Shown here: in pieces, positions 1 to 11,099 of the stretch
Position numbering within the stretch: the stretch's first letter is position 1
Layout of the letters: the number at the start of each line of letters is the position of its first letter
Origin: Agelaius tricolor
Lineage: Eukaryota > Chordata > Aves > Passeriformes > Icteridae
Length of the DNA stretch: 64,000 bases
Reading direction: 5' to 3'
NCBI GenBank assembly: GCA_023055355.1
Contig: JALJCS010000004.1
Coordinates: forward strand, 17,328,001 to 17,392,000
The notes under the pieces: generated by a model
Database searches by the model: none
What the model was told of the DNA's origin: nothing
The model's input: only the letters and a program-made list of their open reading frames with translations
Program-made: the position numbers and the translations under genes

Positions 1-2205
1 TTCCTTTCAGAAAGTGTTGAAATTGACCTGGGGCAGGGATTGAGGGAAGAGATCAGGATATACACATGTGCAATGTATTTATTAGGTCATGCACTCATGG
101 AAAATGAAGGCAGGAAATCCTGGGCAAGTCCCTAGCCTGGTAGTACCCAGGCAGGGGATTTTGTCTTCCCACACAAAGTCCTTTGAGCCCATGTCAAGTG
201 TTCAGGCTCATCCAAGGAGTCATATTTAAGTCAGGATAGAGGAAGGATTTTCCAGCAGCTGTACGTGGAGCTAACTGAGCTGCCTGACACAGCACACACA
301 GTTCACTTGAGGCCTCATCTTCTTCAGACTCACAAGAGTAAGGATCTCAATGCCTTTCAGAGGATGCAGAGAATGTCAGCCACCATCTCCTTTTCCCAGC
401 AGGAGGGGGTGATGAAAACGAGTTTGGTGTTTCCCAGTACATTTGGTCCACATTTGAGAGCTGGGGATTACACATTTTTTTTCCTTATCACAACTGTAAA
501 CTTGTTTTTTTTTTTTTCTCACCTGCTCTTTTCTTCCTTCCTTATTCAAAAATTTAGCAGCGCAGTCCACTGATATGTCTCACATACAATGTTTTAGATA
601 TGTAAAAGTCAACACAAAATTTTGGTAAATAAATCTGGGGGCTAACTGGTTATTTGAGTCACAACTAGAATTCTGTCACCAAAGAAAAGTCTTTTAAATC
701 AGATCATTGAGCCACCCCATCACCTTGCTGAAATGCAGTAAGCTGAGGACACAATACTGCTGTACAGTAGATACAGGATGACAGGTCCTATTGTCACATT
801 GCCATAAAACATATAAACTGGTGTTACATGATCCAGAAGTAGAAAATTCAGTTCTTTAGACCTTATTATTGAATATGGGTTGGTTTTCCCCCCTCTCCCC
901 ATGGTCGTATAGCAACTGCAGGGTTTCTTGTGGGGAAACTCACGGAAACCCCAAAGCTTGCCTCACCAGAGATGATTTATCACTTCCGCGCACAGTAGCT
1001 CTGCATATGTTATAACTGGCATCTGGTTTTTGCAGGATGAGTACTGGGTTTTCTCTCTGAGGGATCTTTCTTCCTTATCCATGATTGAGTAGAAGTGGGT
1101 AGTTGTACCCGTAGCAAGTTCAAGCAGGTACTATACTCATAAAGATGCTTATCATAGTTACAACAGTTAGTTAGTTTCCACTGAAACTGAGTCATCAGAG
1201 TTCCTCCAGACTCACTGAAAAAGTATTATGGACAGTGGGTGTTCAAAGGACAGATCAGGGTACTACACAACCAGAAGCACTTGAGTGAGTGTGCAGCTTA
1301 CACTGCAGCAGTGTGGCACTGGGTGGGCAAGCACAGAACCAGGTCTGTCCTGGGCCAGACCTCAGTCTGTGCCTTCCACTGCCCTGGGATACCAAGTCCC
1401 AGTGAGCAGCATCGTGCCCTCCAGGCTGGTTTGTTTTGGTCACAGATCAAATTCTGGCTTTTGGACATTTAAAGAAAGAAGCTACCAGTGTGAAAATGCA
1501 CAGTGATATTTGATGTCAGATAACACATGTTCTCAGCATCCGGTAGACTCAGCATAAGTGGAATGTGCTTGCCTGGTCCCAGAGTCCCCACTCACCTTTC
1601 CAAAGAAGAAGAGAAGAATGGGAAGGAGTCTGCACTCACTTCTGTTGTCTGTGCTGGGAAATGTAGCATCAGGCTAGATTTGCTGGTTGGTATTTTCTGT
1701 TTTGAATGTTCACTACTCTGTTGTCCTGAGGACAACCACTGCTGTACAACATGCTATCCCAAACATGCACAAATCCAGCTGGAAAACAGAATAATTTGCA
1801 CTGCCAAAACCACACACGTTTCAGCTTGCTTTCCTCCTTTCTGACTTTTCGTCTTCTCCTCAAGCTGAAAAGAACAAAGGTAGCATGCAAGGATCTTCAC
1901 AGATGTGGCCATTGTAACTACCCACAAAGCACCAGGCAAAGTCCACATAACAATGCACTCTGTCACATTATGTGACATATATTGAGAGCAAAAAAGCCAG
2001 GGAAGACCACACATTAAGCAATTCTCACTACCTTGGCAGCCACCACTGAAGGTTCATAGTGTCTATGGCCCTAGCCGTAACAAATGCTCAATCCACGGCT
2101 GCAAGTACCTGCAAGTATGAGTAATGTGAGACACTGAGGCATCCCTGAAAGGTTCTGTGCATGTGTGTGCCACTGTTTTTCACAGCTCTCCAGAGCCTGT
2201 AGCTA
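1..2205. other. Intergenic DNA, nothing recognised
   Basis: Open frames are short, occur on both strands and show no known protein. A 13-base T run lies near 506-518. I see no retroelement, RNA gene or CpG cluster. This is most simply the outer part of the gene-poor flank downstream of GADD45G. Confidence 0.6.
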
Positions 2206-2213
2206 AGATGTAG

Positions 2214-2500
2214 GTGAATTCCCTTCAGGCAATGCTTGCCCAAGTCAGCAAGACAAACAAGTGCACTGCTCCTCAGCTCATGAATTGTGCCTCCCAGAAA
2301 ATCAGCCAGAGATTGAGCAGATTAAGCCAGCTGATATTCACCCCAAACGAGACAGCAGGAGACAGAGGGAAAAACAAATGGGACCCCATCGCTGCTGAAC
2401 TGATGTTATCTGCAGGCAGCTGTGCCTTTTGTGCAAAGAGCACACAGTGCCACAATTTGCAAATGTCTCTGATAAATTGCTGCTGTCTCTGCAGCACGTT
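2214..2500. promoter_or_regulatory. Possible non-coding regulatory block (weak)
   Basis: The stretch has balanced base composition, no repeat signature and a frame open on both strands at once, which suggests constrained or simply stop-poor DNA rather than a gene. Motif-like words include GATAA-type and ATTTGCAAAT-type strings near 2455-2480. The translated frames resemble no family I know. Conservation was not tested, so this is a suggestion only. Confidence 0.2.
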
Positions 2501-2509
2501 GTAAAGAAC

Positions 2510-5500
2510 TGTCTGCTCCTAATTACCAGGACTGCTTTTGAGGCAGTAATGCAGTAATGTCATCTACTAAGGAGTTAACCTAGTCCATAGGAAAATTAAC
2601 TTCACATGAAACAAAGGCTTCTCAACATTTTTCATGTAGTAGCATATGGAGGAAATATTGCATGGTGATTGCAGTTTGTACCTCAAGCTCCTTAAATCTA
2701 GACTGGTATGTGTGGTGTGTATCATTAGAAAGGGGAAAGTAAAAGTACAGACGTACAGTATGTTTGAACACATCAAAACAGAGGTTCTGTTGCAGATCAT
2801 CATAGATTAATGGGCAGCCCTGGGAACAAAGCAAAGAAGTGACCTGGGGACTTGAGACTGGTACTTCAAAAAGAATTAAGTAGCTGAAAGCACTTCTGGA
2901 GACAAGACACAAAACGTAGCTGTGTTCAATGTGTACATTAGTTCCAGTCCCCAACCTGCACACTCTCATCCTGACACAGTTCTTCTAAAAAGAACACCTA
3001 ATAGTAATTTTTAAGTTTTAATGAAATTGTTACCATTTTTCACTTCCCACCTTCTTTTCTGGCTGAACATGGACTGCTGGTACTGAGGGTTTAACTTGAT
3101 CTGTTGTATAGAGACAGCAGTAAGCACAGTGACTCCTCATTCCTTTTTCAAAAACTAATTGTTCCAAAGGTTGCAGCTTTGGGCTTGCATTTCATGCCCC
3201 TTCATATTGTACAAGGTGAACAGTACAATCTGAGCAGTTGTTCAAGTTGCACTTTATGAACAACACACTGTCATAAAATCCAGTAAGCAACCAATTAAAA
3301 GATGCTGCCTTGTGAACTGGCATTACCACTTACTTTTGTATAGAAACAGTTGTATTATCCCTTTTTTTCCCTCTAAATGGCAAAAGAGAGTCCTCATAAA
3401 TGCCAGCAATGTTTTTGTTCTCCATATTTTTCTCTGTGAATTCTTCATTTAGGTTGGTTTTGGGTTGGGTTTTTGGGAGGTTTTCTTTGTGGGGTGGTGT
3501 GGGGTGTGAGTGATTATTGTTGTAACCAAGCAAGGAGGTGTGACTGCTACACAATGTCCCAGACAGGAGTCCTTTGCTAGGTAAGAGCAAGGCATTTGGC
3601 TAACTGCATTTTTTATACTTACTACTAAATCAGACAATTTTCACCATATTCTAAATCCCCTGTCCTTTCTGCAGCTTGTGTTATTTAAGCAGGTTTTTTT
3701 TCTCCTCCTAATGTTTTGCAGAAGACTGGCCCCTGCTTTAAGTTTTGAGAAGTTGCCTGTGTGTTCTTTGAGCAGGACAGCACAGGAACAGTGTGCAGGC
3801 ACCAAGGATGGCAAAGTACAGCCTCAGCCCTTGATAGCTAGGCAGGACACTAGCACAACCAGTATTTCCCCAGGTTAACTTCATGAAGATTAACCTCTTA
3901 ATTCTTGAACTATTTTCTTTGCTTGTTTGAAATGATAGATTATATCCCCTATGACAAAAATCTGACATAGCTGTGCTTCTGGCAAACTGCCAAGGATTAG
4001 TTTGACACCTGTGCTGTATGCCCAAGAGTGATTCAAGTTTTACTACACAATGACTATGGTCCAGACTATCATCTTACACCTGTTTTACATTGGGTTGTTT
4101 CCACTGCCATCACTGCTGTCTCACCAGCTGTAACTTTTTGGCTAAAGAGAAGCCTGTGCTATATAATTATCAAAGGACATTCTTGCATTTCTAGTTCAAA
4201 CAAGATCAAGATGTATATCCTTACAGAGTTTCTCTGTGCATTATTTTTCCATCCTTTGCACATTTTTCTGTACTTTATATTCCATTTTTTCAGACATGGT
4301 CCCATGTTGTTTTATCATCTAAATTTCTGTCCTTCTTTTCTGGGGAGAAGATTATAATAATTAGGTAGAATATGGTTTCTCTGATATTTTAGCACCAATC
4401 CCACTTTTTAAACTTTGAAAAAGTGGAAAATTGCTCAGAGAAAAAAAAAAGGCATAATCCAAATGAAAAAAATGTATGTGTTTTTCCTGGGTTAACCTAT
4501 ATTGAATTTTTTTACAGAAAACTGGGAAAAGTCTAAAGTGCAACTGGAGGGCTTGAATATGTGCTGTAAATAAAACAATTGCTTCTATTTGATAACAAAA
4601 AGGTAATCCCATGAAACAAAAATATTTTTTTTCCTGATATATTGGATGTGTCAACATGATATACAGAATTCTTACACTTATGCCAGTACTTTCTACACCT
4701 TCCAGGCAGAACTGTAATCCTGTTCTACACAGTGATTACAAAAATGTCTGCCCTAAAGGTGTCACACTATATCACACCAATGACAATCCAACATCTGCTG
4801 TTAAAAGGGGCCTTTTAGATCAGTGTCATCTAACCAGTTTAAACCAGTCTATATCATTCCTAGTGTTTCCCCCCGCCCCGCCAAAAAAAAAAAGACAGAA
4901 AATTAGTTTTGGGGAAGAGTGGGCTGTCCAGTGAACCACACCTTTCTCTGTGCAATGGAACAAAACAGAGCCAAGGAGCTGTCTCTGTCAGCAGCCAGAC
5001 CATGAACAATACACCACAAACTGGCATCCCACTCTATTTCAGTCACTCTTCTGTATTCAAAGCACCACAGATTTCAAGTAAATTACCTTAGCTACCTGGA
5101 GGTGTGTTAATAACTACAGGGCCATCATCAGCCAGCTTTTTTTTCTTTTGCTTTTGTCAATTGCAAAGTAATCTTTAAAGTACAAAGCACTCACAAATTC
5201 CCTACCATTTTTGTTCTTTTGCTGCCTGGCCCATATTCTTCAAATTACCATCTCTAATGTACAGCATTATCTCTTTCAGTTACTTCCTTCTTTGACCATA
5301 ACATGACCCATCACAAAGTCAACCACATAACAACTTGCCACTGAATTGTGCAAAGGCTGCTGACTCTATTGCAGAAAGCTTGAGTGCTGCTGCAGAGGCT
5401 GACCTTAAAAATCTGCATCACTCTCCCCATAAATTTAGTAAACACATACTCACAGATTTCATAGTGATAGTCAAGCACCACACTGCCAAAAAGCCACATG

Positions 5501-6150
5501 GGGAAGGAGGGTAATGGTAAAGTAAAAAGAGTACCTGCCAATTTTACTGACTAGCTGAAACCATCTGGAAAAGGACTGCACTAATATTTATTTGTCATTA
5601 ATTAAAGCTAATATCTAGCACAGAGAGGGCATACTCTGACCTTGGGAAGCAATAAGGATGATGCTCTGAGAGGCCTTTCTTGTGTGAACTTATTTCCACT
5701 CCCTGTGCGGGGGCTTGTTTTGTTTTCTTAGCCAACACAGAAGTATCAATAAAGTTATGAGAAGCCCCTCCTGGCAGGAATTTTTGCAAGCAGTATCTGG
5801 GGCAGTGATCATACAGGGAGGGAAATCAGCACCAGGTTCAGTGCAGCTCTGCTGTCTCCTGATGCGAGTGGTCCTGTCATTTCTCAAGCAGGTGCATGTC
5901 ATAGTGATTTCAAACAAACTGCTCCAACCGTACCAACAAACTAAACTCCAGCTCAAGGCCAGCAGCCTGGCAAAATGCCACAGTTGATATATACATAGTC
6001 AAATACGTACGTGGATGCTGTCCTCCATAATGCTTATTGTGGAGCATAGCTGTTGCATAAACTTTTAATAGCAGGGCAGGGATTTACTTCCCCTTCTGGT
6101 CTGTGGCACACTTTTCTGCTGTTCTGTGGTGTACTTTGACTAATCATTTC
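2510..6150. other. Intergenic DNA with one G/T-rich tract
   Basis: Apart from the G/T-rich low-complexity tract near 3451-3512 and a few A or T runs (for example 4441-4451 and 4884-4893), the sequence looks unique and AT-rich. No exon, RNA gene or retroelement could be recognised. Short frames on both strands carry no known domain. Confidence 0.55.
3451..3512. repeat. G/T-rich low-complexity tract
   Basis: About 60 bases are almost only G and T, made of TTGGG, TTTTGGG and GTGGGG words. Several runs of three or four G could form a G-quadruplex on this strand. It is one of several tracts of this general type in the window; most of the others read as C/A-rich on the plus strand. Confidence 0.7.
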
Positions 6151-6159
6151 TTAGTCATC

Positions 6160-7100
6160 TAGATGCAGACCTTTAAAAACACTAGGAGCTCTCAGTCCCC
6201 CTTTTCAATTGCAAACGATTCATTTTTGGTGAAGTGTGGCCTCCCTATTCTTCTGCCAGCCGTTGTGTTTGTGAAAGGACCGTCTCAAATTTCTTGTGTG
6301 GGAGCAGCTGTTGCTGGACCAAGGCAGCCTTTTCAGAGCCCTGCCGCAGCCGCTTTTCACTTCTCCTCCTCCTCCTCCTCCTCCTCCTCCTCCTCTTCCT
6401 CTCCTTCCTCCCTCCTTTTGTCGCCCGCAAAGCAAGAGCCCCTCTGACCCTTCGCCTCCCTCCAGCCTCCCTCCTTTGTCGGCCGTTGCAGACAAGTTCC
6501 ACCCTAAATCAAGCATTGTCTCCATCTCCAGAAGCCAGCACGTGCCCACATCCCCCTAATCTTTTAATTTCCCCCCAGGAAAAGGCAGCTGTTAGCGATA
6601 CACGCAATGCACAGCTGTCAGCTGGGGCCTGCCGCCTGCCTGCACGGAACAATGAGGAAGGCAGCGCCGGGGCCGAGGAGCAGCGATATCGACATATATG
6701 TGTGCCTTTGGCAACAGTTGGCAGCGCGTGCTCTGAAATGCGGCATTGTCAGAAAAGCCGCCCCTGCCTCCCCCACCGCTGCTCCGCACACGTATGAGCT
6801 TGAACTTTGGCTGATTTCAGAACAAAACACCCGACTTCAAAGGGCAGGACTCCCCGGATGGCTGCATTATACCTTCGCTGCTGAAACAATCCCCTGCAAA
6901 ATTACAGGGTATGAAAAGGAGAGGCCTCCAGTAGCCTGGCACGTGGTTCGCCCATTCTCCTCTTTTACACACCAGTCGTTTCAGAGTTTTGTCCTGGAGG
7001 GAGAGCAGCGTAAACAATCTGGAGGGGCAGAAAAGACCAATACATCACGATTTTACCTTTTTCCCTGTGTGGTGAAGAAGGCCTACATTTCTGAGTAAAG
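6160..7100. other. CpG-rich islet, candidate regulatory element or non-coding RNA promoter
   Basis: CpG dinucleotides are clearly denser here than in the flanks, with roughly two dozen between 6240 and 6900. The block contains a homopyrimidine tract, a CACGTG E-box at about 6540, and long overlapping open frames (187 and 163 codons on plus, 109 on minus). None of these frames shows a known domain, their composition is skewed by the CTC repeat and GC content, and open frames are expected where stops are rare. A developmental enhancer or the start of an unannotated transcript fits better than a protein gene. About 38 kb separate it from the end of GADD45G. Confidence 0.4.
6360..6419. repeat. 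60-nt uninterrupted homopyrimidine tract with (CTC)n core
   Basis: Every base from 6360 to 6419 is C or T. The core at about 6363-6394 is a near-perfect CTC/TCC trinucleotide repeat, followed by an imperfect CCTT-rich tail. Such mirror-like homopurine/homopyrimidine tracts can adopt triplex (H-DNA) structure. Translations through it give poly-Ser, poly-Leu or poly-Pro, which explains the apparent long frames nearby. Confidence 0.9.
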
Positions 7101-7103
7101 CAG

Positions 7104-7135
7104 GGACTTTACACACGTATGTGTATAAAGTGTCC
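7104..7135. repeat. Imperfect inverted repeat of about 32 bp
   Basis: The left arm reads GGACTTTACACA and the right arm TGTGTATAAAGTGTCC, which pair with two 2-base bulges around an ACGTAT centre. It lies just past the CpG-rich islet. It may be a cruciform-prone site or chance; no RNA gene could be assigned. Confidence 0.45.
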
Positions 7136-7139
7136 TAAG

Positions 7140-9580
7140 GTGTACGTGGCTGGACCGGTGATCTCACTACCTTAATGTGCACGGGACAGTCACTTCAGAT
7201 CAAGATGAAGAAAAGAGTGGTGTTTTTGTACCATAGAAAGGCAAGGCATAGTTGTGTCTGCACAAACAAGCACAGTTTCATGCCAAATTTCTGCCTGCAA
7301 TGACAGCGAATATGCACACAAATGATAAATTGCACATGCAGTCATTTGCCAGTGCAGTTGCCACAAGTGAGCCCACAAACATAGTAGTTACAAATCCCCA
7401 TTGGTCCTGTAAATATGCTTGCCTCTTCCCATGTACCATGGTGCATGTAACTTTACAAAAATCATATCTCTGTACTTCACATTAGCTCCTGACAAAACAC
7501 AGAGATTCTTAAGGAAATCCATTTTGCAAACGTATGTGTTGTGGAGAGGATGTATAAAAACCTCAAACACTTAAAACTGTTTCATTTCCTTTTCCCATGT
7601 AGATTGCTTTAAAGTATGCATATATTCCTCTCACCAGCCTTCTGGCTAATCATTAAATGGGAATTTGATTGATTTCTACACGCGGTGGCTCCCAAAGGCT
7701 AAGCATTTAAAAAGGAACTGTCTCATCTGTTGCTTTTGCACAGATCTCTTGCATAGTTTCCTCTCCAAGCAAAGGAGCAAACACCCCTCACTCCCAAACC
7801 TTTCACCACCATAACCTTTTTGGAGTCAAGTAGACAGTCCTGGGTTTACTTCACCACTCTCAGTCATTTCACATGATAAGGAATAACTTCTGTGTTACTG
7901 GTGCATATTCCCCAGCCTGCTCTGTACACGCGTTTTTACTCACTTTATCTTACCTTGCCTACAATTTAAAGAACTTGAAAGATACACTGTTCTAAGCAGA
8001 CCATATGGCATATGGTACACCTGACCCATGCTTAGCACCTGCTGAGCACACTGTGAGCGTCACAGGCTGCTTGATACAGCACTCCTGGCCAGAGGGCAAA
8101 AACATATCCATGCATTTGCATGCTGGACGGAGGCCACGGTGATCTGACACAGTATCCTGACAGTTTTTCCAAGATTAGCAAATCTGTAGAAAGCAATGGG
8201 CTTAACCAACAAAGGAGGCACCACATCGTGGAGACCTACTCACATACAGACACCTCGGGGATCCTAATAGCCTTGCCCTGGTGAACAGGGATCTTCAACA
8301 AATCCAAACGTGCTTTGAGTGGGGAATGTCAGCATTAATCATTGGGATGCAGTCAGGATTTTCCTAAAGTACTCAGAGAAAGCACAAAGAGATGTGTTTT
8401 AATATCACTTGGGCAAATATAAGTGCCATCCTGACTTACCCCCATGTAGTACCAATAAGGGCAGGAAGCAACATGCAGTCAAAAACAGATGTCTCAAAAT
8501 AAAAATAGTAGGCATCAAGTAGAAAGAGAATGCATGAAACTTTAATGCTTATAAGGGTTTAGCAAGCATGAGCCTGAAGAATGGCCTGCAAGATCCAACC
8601 ATTCATTTGTTGCTGATTCTGCTGGCCCATGACTCACTTTTTCTATATGCAAACCAGTCCATTAAGCTTCTGTATTTTTAGTGCAAAGTTCTGTGAGATT
8701 TATAGAGCAGGAATAGCATGCAGAAGTATCAGGAGATGTAATTTGCACTAGGTAATTTGCATAGCAAGATCTCACAGAAGCAACACCAGCCTTTGTTAAA
8801 GCAGTCCAGGTATCCAGCAAAGGCAGAAAACATCTTATTTGTCCATGTGGGAGTTGCAGCTTCTAACACTGGGCAGCTGGACAAACACAAAGATTGGAGC
8901 AGCCAAAAGGATTTGTCTCTCATACTGCTCAGGGAGAAAAATTTATCATGCATGTGACCATTAAGGGGACATTTGTTGAAAACAGGGTGGCAACGCCCTG
9001 GCAGTGTCCTCAGCAGTGACTGGCAGGCTATAGAGGAGCTCAGTCTTGCACCAAGGGCAAAACTGGACCTTGTGCAGAGTTAGTGCTAGCTGCAATGCCA
9101 TGGACGTCAGTGGGGACGTTGAAGGGTTTTTCTTTTCCAGGAATTCTCTAGCACAGACTTTGGAATTGCCTAGTTTAGGAGATTTCCATTTTACACTGTG
9201 CTGCCTCTCAACAATATGCCTTGATTAATCTATTTGAAATAAATTTGGCAGTAATCTTTCTGTCTTCACATTGGAATGTTATCAAACAAAAAATAGAGCT
9301 ATTATCTTCTTTCATTTGTAGCTCTCTCTCCTGTTACTGGAATAAAAATTTTCTGGCTGGGAAGAGGTTGCCAGGCTGGAACTGCCTTTATGTTCAAGGC
9401 TAGAAGAATCTCATGACTGCGTAGGCGTGGGGATGCCGATGACCCTCTAACAAGCATATGTTTTTCCTTACATATCTGCAAACCTACCCCTCACAGCAGA
9501 GGAAAACCTCACTCTCACAGGACAGGCTCTTTCTTCATTCACAGCACCCCTGAGGCTCACTGTCAGAGGTTTCTAATCAG
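7140..9580. other. Intergenic DNA, nothing recognised
   Basis: No repeat family, RNA gene, CpG cluster or plausible exon was found. The sequence is AT-leaning and unique-looking, and open frames are at most 77 codons with no domain. Confidence 0.55.
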
Positions 9581-9879
9581 GCCACCGAGCAGATTCCGTC
9601 GGGATGTGCCCGTGCATGCGTGGGGCTGGGATACAGGTGGGCTGCCCTGCCCGGTGCAGGGAGCCCAGCTGGGAGATCCTTCTCTTGCCTTGCTGCTCCG
9701 TATGGTAAATCTGTGGTGAATTGAGCCATAAGTGAGTGCTCCAGGCTCCAGTCTAGCCTCGAACTACCCCGGCTCCATCTGTCACCCTATCTGGGGCATC
9801 TTTGCTGCATGATTGGCACAGGGCTTGAAAAGGCAGCACAAGACAGGCCATGTGGCAACCCTGCCGGTGGGGAGGGGGC

Positions 9880-10345
9880 AGCGGGGGAGCAGGATGAAAT
9901 ATTGTGACAGGACACTTCAAGCCCCAGCTAATCACAGCTGCTGAGGGCTGAAGAGTGCTATACATCCCCTCGTATCAGGCAGTGCATTCCTGGCAACATA
10001 ATTAATTCAGAGGAGTCCCTTTAATTTGAAGCAGAGATTAAGACTTTCCCCGGTTGGCCTCACTGCGGCTGTAAAGGCAACAGGCAGGGCTATTGTAAGG
10101 CCATTAGGGAAGAACAATAGGACGCTGAAAGGGGGATGCGGGTGAATAGGGGAGCGAGGGCTGGCTTGTGCCAGAGGCCGGCTCGCCTCATTACGGAGCG
10201 GCAGATGGAGCGTGGCCGGGTTGCTGGGCAGAGTCGGGGCTGGCAGCTGGCGGCGGCTCCCCAGCACTGCAGCGCATCCCTGCGCGCCCCGCCGCGCCAC
10301 AACAGGTGCGTGGGGGCTGGCGCCCTCACCAGCACATCACAACGT
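9880..10345. promoter_or_regulatory. Candidate enhancer block grading into a small CpG-rich islet
   Basis: Two parts adjoin. From about 9880 to 10125 the DNA is rich in developmental-factor-like words: an ATTAATT site near 10001-10007, CAGCTAATCACAGCTG-type words near 9925-9942, and an inverted pair of SOX-like sites, CTATTGT at 10090-10096 and ACAATAG at 10114-10120, with an ATTA core between. From about 10130 to 10330 there are roughly 20 CpGs in 200 bp. Overlapping frames on both strands show no known protein. I infer an enhancer or unannotated non-coding promoter, but conservation and function are untested. Confidence 0.35.
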
Positions 10346-10436
10346 TTTAAAAAATAGAAGGGTTTCCCTCTCTTCGTTTCTGCCTCTTCCTGCTTGCTGC
10401 CTTTGCTCCGACATTCCCGAACTCTGCCTAACAGAC

Positions 10437-10481
10437 ATCAGGATGGTATGGAGAGCAGATATCAGGATGGCATGGAAAGCA
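10437..10481. repeat. Short tandem duplication, period 24 bp, two copies
   Basis: The 21-base words starting at 10437 and 10461 match except at two positions (ATCAGGATGG core, then T or C, then ATGGA). It is a local slippage-type duplication with no coding role. Confidence 0.85.
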
Positions 10482-10978
10482 CACTCTCCTGTCCTATTCG
10501 TGGTCGTGCCAGACTACGCAGGCATTGCTTCTTTCTCAACCTAATGACAGCAGAAACCTGGCGGCTGTGCACGAGTTGGTGTTATGCATCCAGGTCATTA
10601 GACACAGTCAGGCACCAGCTGATTCACCTAACCCCTCGCTGGATTTTTAAAGGTGCCCATTGGCTTTGCTGGCTTCAGAGGAAATTCCCTACCTTATGCT
10701 AGCCAAGGTTTTTCTTTTCCTTCATGTGCTTGAGCTCATAAGCATGTCGTACCTGAGAGGAGTGGGTGGGACACTGATGGAAGTCCAGCCTTGCAGGCTG
10801 CCAGGTGCTGTGGCATGTGCCAACCCCAGCAAACCCACCTCTGCAGCTCCCTGACAGCCACCAAGCCCACACAGCTCTCTCTCTCACACAGCTGGGGAGC
10901 AAGGACAAAAGTCCTGCTAGAAAGAAGCCCTAGAAACCATCACAGAGGCAGTGGGTTCTTTTTCTTTACTAAGTTTGT

Positions 10979-11055
10979 GAAAAACAAAACAAAACAAAAC
11001 AAACAAAACAAAAAACAAAAACAAAAACAAAAACCCCCTTTTTTTCCCCCCCCCC
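10979..11055. repeat. (AAAAC)n A/C-rich tract followed by C and T homopolymers
   Basis: AAAAC and AAAC units run to about 11033, followed by C5, T7 and C10 runs. The block is simple sequence and probably assembles poorly. The apparent frames across it translate to Lys/Gln/Asn or Phe/Val strings and are artefacts. Confidence 0.9.
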
Positions 11056-11099
11056 AGTTTTGCCATACTACAATCCCCAGAGCTTGTGAAGTTATGATT

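Noticed and set aside
6234..6797. 187-codon plus-strand frame as a gene
   Set aside because: Runs through the CTC repeat giving a poly-Leu string, overlaps other frames on both strands, and has no domain.
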